Numbered from the stretch's first letter, positions 10,090 to 18,918 are shown. The stretch is 64,000 bases of DNA from Reyranella soli (GCF_007992495.1 NZ_BKAJ01000068.1:23692-87691), one strand, 5' to 3'. Numbers and translations are program-made. The notes: generated by a model not told the origin, from the letters alone.

Positions 10090-11049
10090 ATGGCCATGGC
10101 AAACCGACTGATCCTCGATACCGACGGCGGCGTCGACGACGCCCAGGCGCTGCTGATGCTGATCGCCGCCGGCCGCGCGCCGTGTGCCATCACGACGGTG
10201 TACGGCAACGTGAGCCTCGAGGCGGCGACGGAGAACGTGCTCGCCATCCTCGCCACCGCCGGCGTCCACATCGAGGTGCATGCCGGCGCCGCCCAGCCGC
10301 TGGTGGAGACGCGCATCGATGCCCGTCACGTCCACGGCGAGGACGGCCTGGGCGGCGCGCCCCGGCCGGCCGAGACCCGCGACCTTGCCGGCTGGGACGC
10401 CGTGCAGTTCCTCACCGCCACGCTGTCGGCGGCGGCCGCCGCGGCTGATCCCGTCGATCTCCTGATGGTCGGGCCGCTCACCAACCTCGCGCTGGCGCTC
10501 CGGCGCACGCCGGGGATCGCGAAGGGCATCGGGCGCCTCACGGTCATGGGCGGCACACTGTACGGCCGTGGCAACGTCACGCCGGCCGCCGAGTTCAACA
10601 TCTTCTGCGATCCCGAAGCGGCGGCCATCGTGCTGAGCGCCGGCCTCGACACCACAGTCGTTCCCTGGGAGCCGTGCCTCAGCCATTTCCTGGCCGGCAG
10701 CGACCTCGATCGCATGCTCGAGGCGGCACCCGAGAGCGACTACAAGGCCTTCGTCCGGGGCCTGATGGCGCACGACCGAACCCGGCACGTGCGCGAGGGC
10801 AAGGGCGACCGCCTGTTCCTGATCGATCCCCTGGCTGCGGCGGTCGTGGTGGAACCCTCGATCGTCACCAGGGCGCTGCGGGCTTCGATCGGGGTGGCGC
10901 TGGCGCCCGGCCTCACCCGGGGCATGACGGTGATCGACCCGTCCGGCCGGGTCGGTACCCCGACGGTGACCGTGGTCGAAGAGGCGCGGCTGGACCGCCT
11001 TGCGGCGCTGGTTGAGGCATCCCTTACCTGGTCGCCACCCAGAGGATGA
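10090..11049 (+). CDS. Inosine/uridine-preferring nucleoside hydrolase family protein
   Basis: A 319-residue member of the nucleoside hydrolase superfamily, which cleaves the N-glycosidic bond of ribonucleosides. The calcium-binding signature DTDGGVDDAQ sits at residues 10-19, followed by TVYGNVSLEAA, VGPLTNLALAL and the FNIFCDPEAA block. The cytosolic form is expected because there is no signal peptide. GGAG lies 12 bases before the chosen ATG. Other in-frame ATGs at 10057, 10060 and 10096 are possible. The next gene, a glutamine amidotransferase, follows in the same direction after about 90 bases. Confidence 0.88.
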   Translation: MAMANRLILDTDGGVDDAQALLMLIAAGRAPCAITTVYGNVSLEAATENVLAILATAGVHIEVHAGAAQPLVETRIDARHVHGEDGLGGAPRPAETRDLAGWDAVQFLTATLSAAAAAADPVDLLMVGPLTNLALALRRTPGIAKGIGRLTVMGGTLYGRGNVTPAAEFNIFCDPEAAAIVLSAGLDTTVVPWEPCLSHFLAGSDLDRMLEAAPESDYKAFVRGLMAHDRTRHVREGKGDRLFLIDPLAAAVVVEPSIVTRALRASIGVALAPGLTRGMTVIDPSGRVGTPTVTVVEEARLDRLAALVEASLTWSPPRG

Positions 11050-11141
11050 TTTTTCCTATGGCTGCCGTGCAGGCGATTTTCTTTTCCCTTGGCACGAAAT
11101 GAGCTTAGCTGCCGGCAGACAGGAACTTTCGGCGAGAGGGA

Positions 11142-11909
11142 ATGGCAGGCAAGGCGAAACCGGTGGTCGGCGTTATCGGCAACGCCTCGGTCGTGAACGA
11201 CCGGCACAACGTACAGCTCGTGGGGCAGCGCAACATGCGCGCGATCGCGGAGGTCGCGGGCGCTCTGCCCCTGATGTTCGCCGGCACGCCGGACATCACT
11301 GACGTCGACGCCCTGCTGGGTGCGGTCGACGGCGTCCTGCTGACCGGGGCGCGCGCCAACGTCCATCCGACCTGCTTCGGCGTCGAGCCCGATCCGCGGC
11401 ACGAGCCCTACGACCACCATCGCGACGCCATGGCGCTGTCGCTGATCAAGGCCTGCGTCGAGCGCGGCATCCCGTTGTTCGGCATCTGCCGCGGCCTGCA
11501 GGAGATGAACGTGGCCTTCGGCGGCACGCTGCACCCGGAGATCCGCGACATCCCCGGCCGCATGAACCATCGCATGCCGCGGCTGGAGAACGGTGAGATC
11601 CATCCCGATCCGGAAGTGGTGTTCGCTGATCGCCACGAGGTGCGGCTGGCCAAGGACGGCGCCTTCGCGAAGCTTTTAGGTCGCGATTCGATCCGCGTGA
11701 ACTCGCTGCATGGCCAGGGCATCCTCGAGCCAGGCGAGCGCGTCGTCGTCGAGGGCATCGCCGAGGACGGCACGATCGAGGCGATCCGCATCGCCGACGC
11801 GCCCTGCTTCGCACTCGGCGTCCAATGGCACGCCGAATACGACCCGCAAAGCAACCCCATCAACCGCGCGCTCTTCCAGGCCTTCGGCGCCGCCCTTCAT
11901 CAGCGCTAG
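11142..11909 (+). CDS. Class I glutamine amidotransferase-like hydrolase (PuuD / peptidase C26 type)
   Basis: A 255-residue protein of the gamma-glutamyl-gamma-aminobutyrate hydrolase group. The nucleophile is C116 in GICRGLQEMNVAFGG, and the His-Glu pair lies in WHAEYDP near residue 233. VDGVLLTGARANVHP supplies the oxyanion region. PuuD releases GABA from its gamma-glutamyl form in putrescine breakdown, but no other Puu gene is present, so the gamma-glutamyl substrate is open. It overlaps the convergent MFS gene by four bases. Confidence 0.88.
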   Translation: MAGKAKPVVGVIGNASVVNDRHNVQLVGQRNMRAIAEVAGALPLMFAGTPDITDVDALLGAVDGVLLTGARANVHPTCFGVEPDPRHEPYDHHRDAMALSLIKACVERGIPLFGICRGLQEMNVAFGGTLHPEIRDIPGRMNHRMPRLENGEIHPDPEVVFADRHEVRLAKDGAFAKLLGRDSIRVNSLHGQGILEPGERVVVEGIAEDGTIEAIRIADAPCFALGVQWHAEYDPQSNPINRALFQAFGAALHQR

Positions 11910-13300
11910 CGCTGCCTGAGCGACACCAGCCTCAAACCCGCGACGACGGCGGCGAGTGCTGCCAGCACGAAGCTCATCGGCACCCAGAACGCTGCCGCGG
12001 CGACGTCGGTACGGGTCAATCCGGCCGACAGGCCGGCGGCGTTGGCGGCGAGCCCCGAAAGGGCCGCGCCCAGGGCGAAGCCGGTCTGCTGCACGGTGGC
12101 AATCGAGGAGGCGGCGAGATTCTCCTCGCCCGCCCGTGCACCGCTCATGACCCTCTGGGCGATGAATGCCCAGCACGCGCCGATGCCGGCGCCGACAAGG
12201 GCGATCGCCGGAAAGACGATCGGCGCCGGCTTCAGCGGCATCAACAGGGCGACGCCGGCCAGGCCCAGCGCCATCATCAGCGGACCCGCGACCAGCAGCC
12301 TATCGCTGCGTTGTTCCGGCGTGCCGGCGACGACGAGCGACATGCCCGTCCAGCCGAACGAGGCGCCGGCCACCATGTAGCCGGCTTGAAGCGGGTCGAG
12401 CCCGTGCAGGGATTGCAGGAAGATCGCGACGAAAATCTGCAACGGGCTGTAGGAGACGGCAACGAGCAGGGAAAGCCACAGGCCCATGCCCGTCAGGCTG
12501 CCAAACGAGAAGGCATCGGTCGGCAGCAGCGGTTGCGCAGCGCGACGATCGATCCTCAACGTCACCACCAGGGCGGCGATGGCGCCGGCGAGCAGCAGCA
12601 GCTTGGTTGGCACGCCGGGCGCGATCGCCATCAGCGACATGGAAGCGATCGCGCCGCAGATCAGCAGCACGCGCAGGCCGGGCACGCGCGCGCTGGCGCC
12701 GCTGGTGGCGCTGAGCGGCAGGGCGCGGCGCGCCACCACCACCAGGACGACGGCCATCGCCGTCACGGCGAAGAACGCACCGCGCCAGTCGCCGTAGCGG
12801 GCGAACAGGCCGCCGACCAACGGTCCGACCAGGATTGACATGCTCCAGGCGCCCGACAGCAGGGCGAAGCCCCTTGCCCACAGATGCTCAGGAAAGGTGC
12901 TGCGCACCAGGACGTAGGCCATGGCGGTCAAAAGGCCGCCGCCGAAACCCTGGACGAAGCGGCCGGCCACGACCTGGCCCATGGTCGGCGCCAGCGCGCA
13001 GGTGAGCGCGCCCACGCCGAAGATCGCGGCCCCGGTGCAGAACACCGTGCGCGCGCCCAGGATCGAGGTCAGGTAGCCGGTGCAGGTCGCCGCCACGATC
13101 GACGAAGCGAGGAAGGCGCTGGACGTCCAGCTCATCAGCATGGCGCCGCCGAGATTGTCGACGACGCTCGGCAGCACCGTGGCCAGCATCAGCACGTTCA
13201 TGGAATGCAGCAGCACGCCGCCCACCAGAACCGCCACCGCCGGCAGCCAGGCCGGACGCAGCAACGCGTTCCAGCCGGTCTCGACCGTTTCCTCCGACAT
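11906..13300 (-). CDS. Major facilitator superfamily transporter (drug:H+ antiporter type)
   Basis: A 464-residue inner-membrane protein with about 14 predicted spans. Motif A-like TSILGARTVF lies after span 2, and RFVQGFGGGLLTAMAYVLVR and GPLVGGLFARYGDWRGAFF are the motif B and C-like regions of DHA2-type exporters. The substrate cannot be read. The start is uncertain: ATG codons at 13300 (chosen, just before the first span), 13330, 13360 and 13399 are all in frame and none has a good ribosome binding site. It is divergent from the Ada/AlkA-like gene. Confidence 0.85.
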   Translation of the reverse strand: MSEETVETGWNALLRPAWLPAVAVLVGGVLLHSMNVLMLATVLPSVVDNLGGAMLMSWTSSAFLASSIVAATCTGYLTSILGARTVFCTGAAIFGVGALTCALAPTMGQVVAGRFVQGFGGGLLTAMAYVLVRSTFPEHLWARGFALLSGAWSMSILVGPLVGGLFARYGDWRGAFFAVTAMAVVLVVVARRALPLSATSGASARVPGLRVLLICGAIASMSLMAIAPGVPTKLLLLAGAIAALVVTLRIDRRAAQPLLPTDAFSFGSLTGMGLWLSLLVAVSYSPLQIFVAIFLQSLHGLDPLQAGYMVAGASFGWTGMSLVVAGTPEQRSDRLLVAGPLMMALGLAGVALLMPLKPAPIVFPAIALVGAGIGACWAFIAQRVMSGARAGEENLAASSIATVQQTGFALGAALSGLAANAAGLSAGLTRTDVAAAAFWVPMSFVLAALAAVVAGLRLVSLRQR

Positions 13301-13452
13301 TTCGGGGTCGACTGACCATGTCCATGGCATGGGGTCAAACGACCAAGGCTCATACCTCATCTGGGCGTGAGGTATGGGCAGGACCGACACAAGGGACATA
13401 GAGGTCCGAAAATCGCGAGCGACGGCCGGTTCCGCGTACTAGATTCCCCGGC

Positions 13453-14502
13453 ATGGAACTGCACGATCGCCGTACCTACTACCGCGCCTTCCAAAGCCAT
13501 GATGCCCGCTTCGATGGCCGCGTGTTCGTGGGCGTGACCTCGACCGGCATCTACTGCCGGCCGATCTGCCCGGCGCGCTGCCCGAGGTTCGAGAACTGCC
13601 GCTTCTTCGCCTCGGCCGCCGCCGCACAGGAGGCGAGCTTCCGCCCCTGCCTGCGCTGCCGGCCCGAGATTGCGCCCGACCTCGCCTTCTGGCGCGGCAC
13701 CGCCAACACGGTGAGCCGCGCGCTGGCATTGATCGCCGACGGCGCGCTCGACGGCGAGGACAGCGACGTGGAGAAGCTCGCCGAGCGCCTTGGCGTCGGC
13801 GGTCGCCAGCTGCGCCGCCTGTTCCAGCGCCATCTCGGCGCCTCGCCTATCGCCGTCGCCCAGACCCGCCGCGTGCTGTTCGCCAAGCAGCTCTTGCATG
13901 ACACGCACCTGCCGATGGCAGAAGTGGCGCTGGCCTCGGGCTTCGGCAGCGTGCGCCGCTTCAACGAGACGTTCCGCGACCTGTTCGGCCGGCCGCCCAG
14001 TGCGCTGCGCCGCAAGACCGGTGCCGACAATTCGGCGCGCGAAGGCGTGACGCTGCGACTTGCCTACCGCCCACCCTACGACTGGCCAGGCATGCTGGCG
14101 GCATTGTCGTCGCGCGCCGCGCCGGGCGTGGAATGGATCGACGCCAATACCTGGCATCGCCGCATCGATCTCGACGGCAAGCAGGGCCGCGTCGCGGTCG
14201 CCCATCTGCCGGCGCGCAATTCGGTGATGGTCACCATCCACTTCCCCTGCGTAAAGGCCCTGCCCGCGATCGTGGCGCGCGTGCGCCGCGTGTTCGATCT
14301 CGGCGCCGACATCGCCACCATCGACAGCCATCTGGCGCGCGATCCCAAGCTCGCACCGCTGATCCGGAAGCGCCCCGGCCTGCGTCCACCCGGCGACTGG
14401 GAGCGCGAGACCATGGCCGTCGTGCAGGACAACGCCCCGCCCGCCTGGCGGCCGTGGCACGCCTACGCCCACCAACATCTCAGGATGGCCAACCATGGTT
14501 GA
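13453..14502 (+). CDS. Ada/AlkA-type DNA-methylation repair regulator lacking the glycosylase catalytic domain
   Basis: 349 residues. An Ada zinc-binding domain is seen (C35, C39, C66, C69 in GIYCRPIC and RPCLRC; C43 and C49 are extra), then an AraC-type HTH (about 105-187) and an AlkA N-terminal domain (about 200-305). Full homologues continue with a HhH-GPD glycosylase domain of roughly 140 residues. Here HLARDPKLAPLIRKRPGLR passes through a short non-family linker (about 315-328) into WRPWHAYAHQHL, the normal C-terminal end. The catalytic Asp and HhH motif are therefore missing while the frame stays open. It should still sense methyl phosphotriesters and bind DNA. It overlaps the methyltransferase gene by eight bases. 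Confidence 0.85.
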   Translation: MELHDRRTYYRAFQSHDARFDGRVFVGVTSTGIYCRPICPARCPRFENCRFFASAAAAQEASFRPCLRCRPEIAPDLAFWRGTANTVSRALALIADGALDGEDSDVEKLAERLGVGGRQLRRLFQRHLGASPIAVAQTRRVLFAKQLLHDTHLPMAEVALASGFGSVRRFNETFRDLFGRPPSALRRKTGADNSAREGVTLRLAYRPPYDWPGMLAALSSRAAPGVEWIDANTWHRRIDLDGKQGRVAVAHLPARNSVMVTIHFPCVKALPAIVARVRRVFDLGADIATIDSHLARDPKLAPLIRKRPGLRPPGDWERETMAVVQDNAPPAWRPWHAYAHQHLRMANHG

Positions 14503-15031
14503 GGTCCTCGCCCTTCTGGTCGACCGGCTGCAGACGCCGATCGGCGAACTGCTGATCGTGGCCGACCGCGACGGCAAGCTGCGCACCATCGACTGGACCG
14601 ACCACGAGGCGCGCATGCGCCAGCTCCTTGACCGCTACTACGGCAAAGGCGCCTACACGCTGCAGTCGGCGCGCGATCCGGGCGGCCTGACGAGCGCCAT
14701 GCGCGCCTACTTCAAGGGCGACATCGGCGCAATCGATCGCCTGCCCATCGACGAGAGCGCCGGCACGGCGTTCCAGAGGAGCGTCTGGCGCGCGCTGCGC
14801 CGGATCCCCAAAGGCAAGACCATCAGCTATGCCGAGCTGGCAAAACGCATCGGCAAGCCCAAGGCGGTGCGCGCGGCGGGCCTGGCCAATGGCCAGAACC
14901 CGATCAGCATCGTCGTGCCCTGCCATCGCGTGATCGGATCGAACGGCACGCTGACGGGCTACGGCGGCGGCCTGCCTCGTAAGAAGTGGCTGCTCGAGCA
15001 CGAAGGTGCATTGGCTGCGAAGCTTTTCTGA
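14495..15031 (+). CDS. ogt: Methylated-DNA--protein-cysteine methyltransferase
   Basis: A 178-residue suicide repair protein that moves the methyl group from O6-methylguanine to its own C143 in VPCHRVIGSNG. The helix-turn-helix with YAELAKRIGKPKAVRAAG, carrying the arginine finger, and the closing GYGGGLPRKKWLLEHE are complete. The N-terminal ribonuclease-like domain is present. It overlaps the Ada/AlkA-like gene, so the two form an operon for the adaptive response to alkylation, with the upstream protein as likely activator. Confidence 0.94.
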   Translation: MVEVLALLVDRLQTPIGELLIVADRDGKLRTIDWTDHEARMRQLLDRYYGKGAYTLQSARDPGGLTSAMRAYFKGDIGAIDRLPIDESAGTAFQRSVWRALRRIPKGKTISYAELAKRIGKPKAVRAAGLANGQNPISIVVPCHRVIGSNGTLTGYGGGLPRKKWLLEHEGALAAKLF

Positions 15032-15135
15032 CACCACTTCCGCGGCAAAAACCTTTGATCTATGGTCGCCCAGGGGGAGAGCTCAGCATCGTATTCTGAG
15101 CGCGTAATCGTGCTCCCGCCGAATGACGATAGGCG

Positions 15136-15912
15136 GTGGCCGTGCTCTCCGTCGGTTTGTTTGTGCTCGCTTTTCTTTGCCCGTTGCTCGGCGCCGCCAT
15201 CGGCAGCGCAGTGCGCCGTCGATTGCCGCAGCATCACCTCGATCGGGATGTCATCGACGTCATCAAGCTCGCCATGGGGTTGATGGCGACGGTGGTCGCG
15301 CTCACGCTCGGCTTGCTGATCTCGTCAGCCCCCAGCCACCACGCCATGATCGAGGGCGAGTACAAGAAGATCATGGCCTCCATCGTCGATCTCGATCAGT
15401 ACCTGCTGGCCTATGGACCCGAGACACAGCCGCTGCGTACCCACGAACGCCACGTCGCCGCCCACACGTTCAAGCGGCGCTGGCTTGACGAGGATTTCGG
15501 TCCGACCGGGCCGCCGTCCGAGGACGGGCCCAACCGTTTCATCGACGGCCAGCGCCAGCTCGCGCAGTTGCAGCCCGCCAACGAGGCGCAGCGCTGGTTC
15601 CAGCACCAGGCCCTGCAGATCAGCGTCGAGCTCGCGAACCTGCACTGGCTGGTGGTCAGCCAGCAGACCGCAACCGCGCCCCTGGTGCCCATCTTCATCC
15701 TGATCTTCTTCTCTGCCATCGCGATCTTCGCTGGCTTCAGCCTCTATGCGCCGCCCAACGCCACGCTCTTGGCCATACTGGTGCTGCCGGCACTGGCGAT
15801 AGCCGGAGCGACTTTCCTCGTTGTCGAACTGAACAACCCGTTCAGCGGCCTGCTAAAAATATCCAGCCAAGGGGCGCATGGTCTGATGCAGACGTTCGCC
15901 CGGTCCTTCTAG
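15136..15912 (+). CDS. Membrane protein of DUF4239 (bestrophin-like) type
   Basis: A 258-residue protein with two N-terminal spans (about 2-22 and 45-65, with ATVVALTLGLLISSA), a soluble middle part rich in charged helices and two C-terminal spans (about 180-222). This two-plus-two layout and the GLLISSA motif match proteins annotated as DUF4239 or bestrophin-like. Function is unknown. The start is a GTG at 15136, with a second GTG two codons later. No functional link to the flanking repair and LLM genes is visible. Confidence 0.7.
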   Translation: MAVLSVGLFVLAFLCPLLGAAIGSAVRRRLPQHHLDRDVIDVIKLAMGLMATVVALTLGLLISSAPSHHAMIEGEYKKIMASIVDLDQYLLAYGPETQPLRTHERHVAAHTFKRRWLDEDFGPTGPPSEDGPNRFIDGQRQLAQLQPANEAQRWFQHQALQISVELANLHWLVVSQQTATAPLVPIFILIFFSAIAIFAGFSLYAPPNATLLAILVLPALAIAGATFLVVELNNPFSGLLKISSQGAHGLMQTFARSF

Positions 15913-15933
15913 TTCAGGCGACAGGTACCTCTC

Positions 15934-16875
15934 ATGCGCTACGGCTTCTACCTCCCGACCCGCGGCCCCACCGCCACACGCACGGATATCCTGAGGCTCG
16001 CGCGCGAAGGCGAACGGCTCGGACTGCACTCCGCCATGATCGCCGACCACATCGTCTTCCCGGCGGAGAGCGACTCGCCCTACCCCTACACGCTCGACGG
16101 CAAGCATCCCGGCACCGGCGATGCGCTGGAGACCTTCTCGATCCTGGGCGTGGTGGCGGGCGCCACCGAGAAGCTGCGGCTCGTCACCTCCGTCCTGGTG
16201 CTGCCCTATCGCAACCCGGTGCTGACGGCCAAGATGGTCGCATCGCTCGACGTGCTGTCGGGCGGGCGGGTCACGCTGGGCGTCGGCGTCGGCTGGCTGA
16301 AGGAGGAGTTCGAGGCGCTCGACAGTCCCGATTTCGGGCGGCGCGGCGCGGTGACCGACGAATGGATCGCGATCTTCAAGCAGCTGTGGAGCCAATCGCC
16401 AGCCACCTTCGACGGCAAGTTCTACAAGTACAGCGACATACGCTGCGAGCCGTTCCCCTTGCAGAAGCCGCATCCGCCGATCTGGGTCGGCGGCCATTCC
16501 AAGGCCGCGTTGCGCCGCACCGCGCGGCACGGCGACGGCTGGCATCCGGTCGGCGCCATCGCCGCCTCGCCGCTGCCGCCGCAGGAGATGCGCGCGCATC
16601 TGCAGACGCTCAAGCAGCTGACCGAGGCCGAGGGGCGTGACTTCTCCAAGCTCACCATCTCCTACAAGGCGCCGCTCTACGACACGAACGTGCCGGACCG
16701 CGACGGCACCCGCCGCAGCTTCTCCGGCACGCCGGACGAGATCGCGGGCGACATCCGCACCTTTGCCGCCATCGGCGTGCACGAGCTGATCTTCGATTTC
16801 CGCGGCAACTCGATCGACGCCAGCATCGCGGGCCTGCAGCGTTTCGCGGCGGACGTGATCCCGCTGGTCGACTGA
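15934..16875 (+). CDS. LLM-class (luciferase-like) flavin or F420-dependent oxidoreductase
   Basis: A 313-residue TIM-barrel protein with MRYGFYLPTRGP, IADHIVFP, LRLVTSVLVLPYRNPVLTAK, VTLGVGVGWLKEEFEAL and PIWVGGHSKAALRRTARHGD. These are the hallmarks of bacterial luciferase-like monooxygenases and F420-dependent reductases of about 300 residues. Which cofactor is used cannot be told from this window. The gene starts shortly after the membrane protein and ends just before a mobile-looking repeat. Confidence 0.88.
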   Translation: MRYGFYLPTRGPTATRTDILRLAREGERLGLHSAMIADHIVFPAESDSPYPYTLDGKHPGTGDALETFSILGVVAGATEKLRLVTSVLVLPYRNPVLTAKMVASLDVLSGGRVTLGVGVGWLKEEFEALDSPDFGRRGAVTDEWIAIFKQLWSQSPATFDGKFYKYSDIRCEPFPLQKPHPPIWVGGHSKAALRRTARHGDGWHPVGAIAASPLPPQEMRAHLQTLKQLTEAEGRDFSKLTISYKAPLYDTNVPDRDGTRRSFSGTPDEIAGDIRTFAAIGVHELIFDFRGNSIDASIAGLQRFAADVIPLVD

Positions 16876-16881
16876 ATCAGA

Positions 16882-17038
16882 CTTCCTCCCCCGTCATACG
16901 GGGGAGGATACAGGAGGGGGAAAGCCACAAACGTGGTCTCTCCGATTCAATGATCTGAAATCGGCCGATACCTCGATTGACACCTGCCCCCTCCTCTATC
17001 CTCCCCCGTATGACGGGTGTATGACGGGGGAGGAGGTC
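16882..17038. repeat. About 157-bp inverted-repeat element, copy 1 (CTCCCCCGTCATACGGGGGAG ends)
   Basis: The left end holds the palindrome CCTCCCCCGTCATACGGGGG followed by ATACAGGAGGGGGAAAGCC. The right end holds the inverted counterpart, with a partial duplication of TGACGGG. The centre contains ATGATCTGAAATCGGC (16950-16965). A second copy at 45817-45965 has the same ends and the same 16-base core, with different sequence elsewhere. It has no coding capacity. It looks like a small non-autonomous element or long REP-type repeat. Confidence 0.85.
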
Positions 17039-17735
17039 TGAGCGACGGACCACTGGCGGACAGGAAGGTGAAGACGCCGAACCGCCGGCCGCGCGTCACC
17101 GGCACGACCTCGTGCAGGAGCGACGCCGAGAAGACCAGCGCGGCGCCGGCACGACGCGACGCACCAGGCAGTCGCGCAGCTCAACGAACAGCCTGGGATC
17201 GTCGAGCTGCGCGTCATGTCGGCGCTTGACCTCGCCATTGACGACGTTGCCTTGCAGGCCGCCTACCGTGTCGGAGACCTTGTCGTTGCGCTGCCAGTAG
17301 TCGATCAGCCTGCGGCACAGGACGGGCTCGGCCACGCGCCCGAGCATCAGCACCGGCGCCTTGGCCTGCACGACAGCCGGCCGGCTCGAGGCATAGAGTT
17401 TCATCACCCATGCTGCGAGGGCTTCCGCCGTCGGCTGCAGCAGCACTTCGGCGACGCGGCCGGCCGCGTCAACGATGATGGCAAGCGGTTCACTCGATGC
17501 GAAGGCGCGGCCCAGCTCCCCCAGCGGTCGAGCAGGCTGCACGGATAGTCGTTCGAGGCGCTCGGCGGCGCTGCTGCCACCACGTGCAGCAGGGTCTCAT
17601 GGGCTGCAAGCGAGCCGGCCAGCGAGGCGGCGAGCGCCGCTGATGGCGCGCCGAGCCAATAGACTCTCGCCCGGCCGGACGATGTCGGGTCCCAGGAGTC
17701 GAACAGGCGTCCTGACGTCAGTGGCAGCGTGATCC
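17035..17735 (-). pseudogene. Decayed redoxin/2OG-Fe(II) oxygenase gene
   Basis: Three pieces read on the minus strand. Around 17560-17700: SSGRARVYWLGAPSAAL through LAAHETLLHVVAA, the redoxin-like N-terminal part. From about 17542 to 17200, one frame over: LGELGRAFASSEPLAIIVDAAG and VLMLGRVAEPVLCRRLID, the linker and start of the oxygenase domain. Around 17041-17150, another frame: AGAALVFSASLLHEVVPV and GRRFGVFTFLS, its C-terminal end. The HxD iron-binding region between the last two pieces is gone. Frameshifts and an internal deletion therefore inactivate it. Confidence 0.75.
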
Positions 17736-17739
17736 GCGG

Positions 17740-18048
17740 TATCCAATCACCAACGCTGACGCAAGCAGCTGGCTATGATTTAACCATGACGCGCTCAGTA
17801 TGATCGCGCAACGGACCGCTGAAATTTCATGTTTCTGACTTGGGCCACCGTCTGATCACACGATCGCCACACCTGATGTGCTGTTCATCCCCGTCATCGG
17901 GTTGACGGATCGAACCACGCCCTTAGATAGGCATAAGCGCCGCGCCGAACGATCGAGATCATCGTCGGCCATCGACCACTCTCCGCGTGGGAGGCGCATC
18001 ACGACCAACGGCAGTACCCAACGTAACCTCCAACCAGAGGAGTGTGCG
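17740..18048. other. Intergenic stretch without a supported gene
   Basis: About 310 bases between the decayed oxygenase and the next small gene. It is less G+C-rich around 17765-17850. No RNA gene, hairpin or convincing promoter pair was identified. It probably holds the promoter for the small-protein pair that follows. Confidence 0.4.
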
Positions 18049-18360
18049 ATGAAGATGAATTCCGCACAGATCCAGCAGACCCTGCACACCTTGAATGCTG
18101 CGCAGTTGAACGCCGAAGCCATTCCGGCGGAGCATCCGATGATGTCCCAGCTCGAACGCCTGTTCGGCGACCACACCTATTTCCTCGACAGCCGCGGCCT
18201 CAACATCGTCGAGCCTGTCGAGGCCGGACACGTCGACGGCCGGGTGGGCGTCGTGGTCAATCTCGCGAGCTGGACCGATGCGAAAGCCGAGAGCCTTCAG
18301 CCGCACCAGCCCGAACCGACCGAGACGGTGGTCGATCTCGTGGCCGACGGCCGCCACTGA
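18049..18360 (+). CDS. Hypothetical protein, 103 residues
   Basis: Not recognised. The ATG at 18049 has AGAGGAG about seven bases upstream, which supports real translation. The protein begins MKMNSAQIQQTLHTLNAAQ, has no signal peptide or membrane span, and contains HPMMSQLERLFGDHTYFLD and GLNIVEPVEAGHVDGRVGVVVNLASW in the middle, which reads as a small soluble fold. It ends in an acidic tail. The next gene starts 23 bases downstream on the same strand, so they may be co-transcribed. Confidence 0.7.
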   Translation: MKMNSAQIQQTLHTLNAAQLNAEAIPAEHPMMSQLERLFGDHTYFLDSRGLNIVEPVEAGHVDGRVGVVVNLASWTDAKAESLQPHQPEPTETVVDLVADGRH

Positions 18361-18383
18361 TCCCGCAACCAAGGAGAGCCAAC

Positions 18384-18767
18384 ATGAGATCGATGATCGG
18401 CTTTTGCGCCGCCACCCTTGCCGCGACCGGCCTCGTGCTCGCGGCGCCCGTAAATGCCCAGACGCAGGCGCCTGCGGCGCCGCCGACAGCCAAGCCCAAC
18501 AAGACGGTGCCGGCGGACATTTCCGAACAGAAGCTCGACGCCGCGGCCAAGGCGGTCAAGAACGTGTCCACCATCAGGGACAGCTACGAGCAGAAGCTGA
18601 TCAAGGCGCCGGCCGACCAGAAGGCCAAGCTGGCCGACGAGGCGAGCGACGCCATGGAGAAGGCAGTCAAGGAACAGGGCCTGTCGGTGGAGGAATACAC
18701 GAGCATCATCGAGGTCGCACAGAACGATCCGACCGTGCGCAACAAGCTGCTGCAGCGGTTGAAGTAG
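18384..18767 (+). CDS. Secreted DUF4168-type protein
   Basis: A 127-residue protein with a clear signal peptide (MRSMIGFCAATLAATGLVLAA, cleavage likely near VNAQ). A Pro/Ala/Lys-rich linker precedes a helical domain ending EQGLSVEEYTSIIEVAQNDP and LLQRLK, which matches the DUF4168 ending. It should be periplasmic or extracellular, and its role is unknown. AAGGAGAG lies eight bases before the ATG. A composite repeat follows the stop and probably ends transcription. Confidence 0.82.
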   Translation: MRSMIGFCAATLAATGLVLAAPVNAQTQAPAAPPTAKPNKTVPADISEQKLDAAAKAVKNVSTIRDSYEQKLIKAPADQKAKLADEASDAMEKAVKEQGLSVEEYTSIIEVAQNDPTVRNKLLQRLK

Positions 18768-18779
18768 GACTCACGGCTG

Positions 18780-18915
18780 GGGGCGCGCCACTCCAGTGGC
18801 GCGTCATGGTCTTCCGGACCGCCGGCTTCCAGCCGGCTCATGAGCATGAGCCGGCAAGATGCCGGGGGTTCGAAAGAGTATGAGAAGACGCGCCACCTGG
18901 AGTGGCGCGCCCCCA
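18780..18915. repeat. Composite palindromic repeat with GGCGCGCCACTCC arms and a GACCGCCGGCTTCCAGCCGG centre
   Basis: Outer arms at 18780-18811 and 18887-18915 are the same inverted element as at 7592-7803. The centre (18803-18870) is a different palindrome, reading TCTTCCGGACCGCCGGCTTC and then CATGAGCATGAGCCGGC. This centre is related to the palindrome at 40401-40458, with the same flanking TCATGGTCTTCCGGACCGC. It lies between convergent genes. Confidence 0.82.
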
Positions 18916-18918
18916 GCG

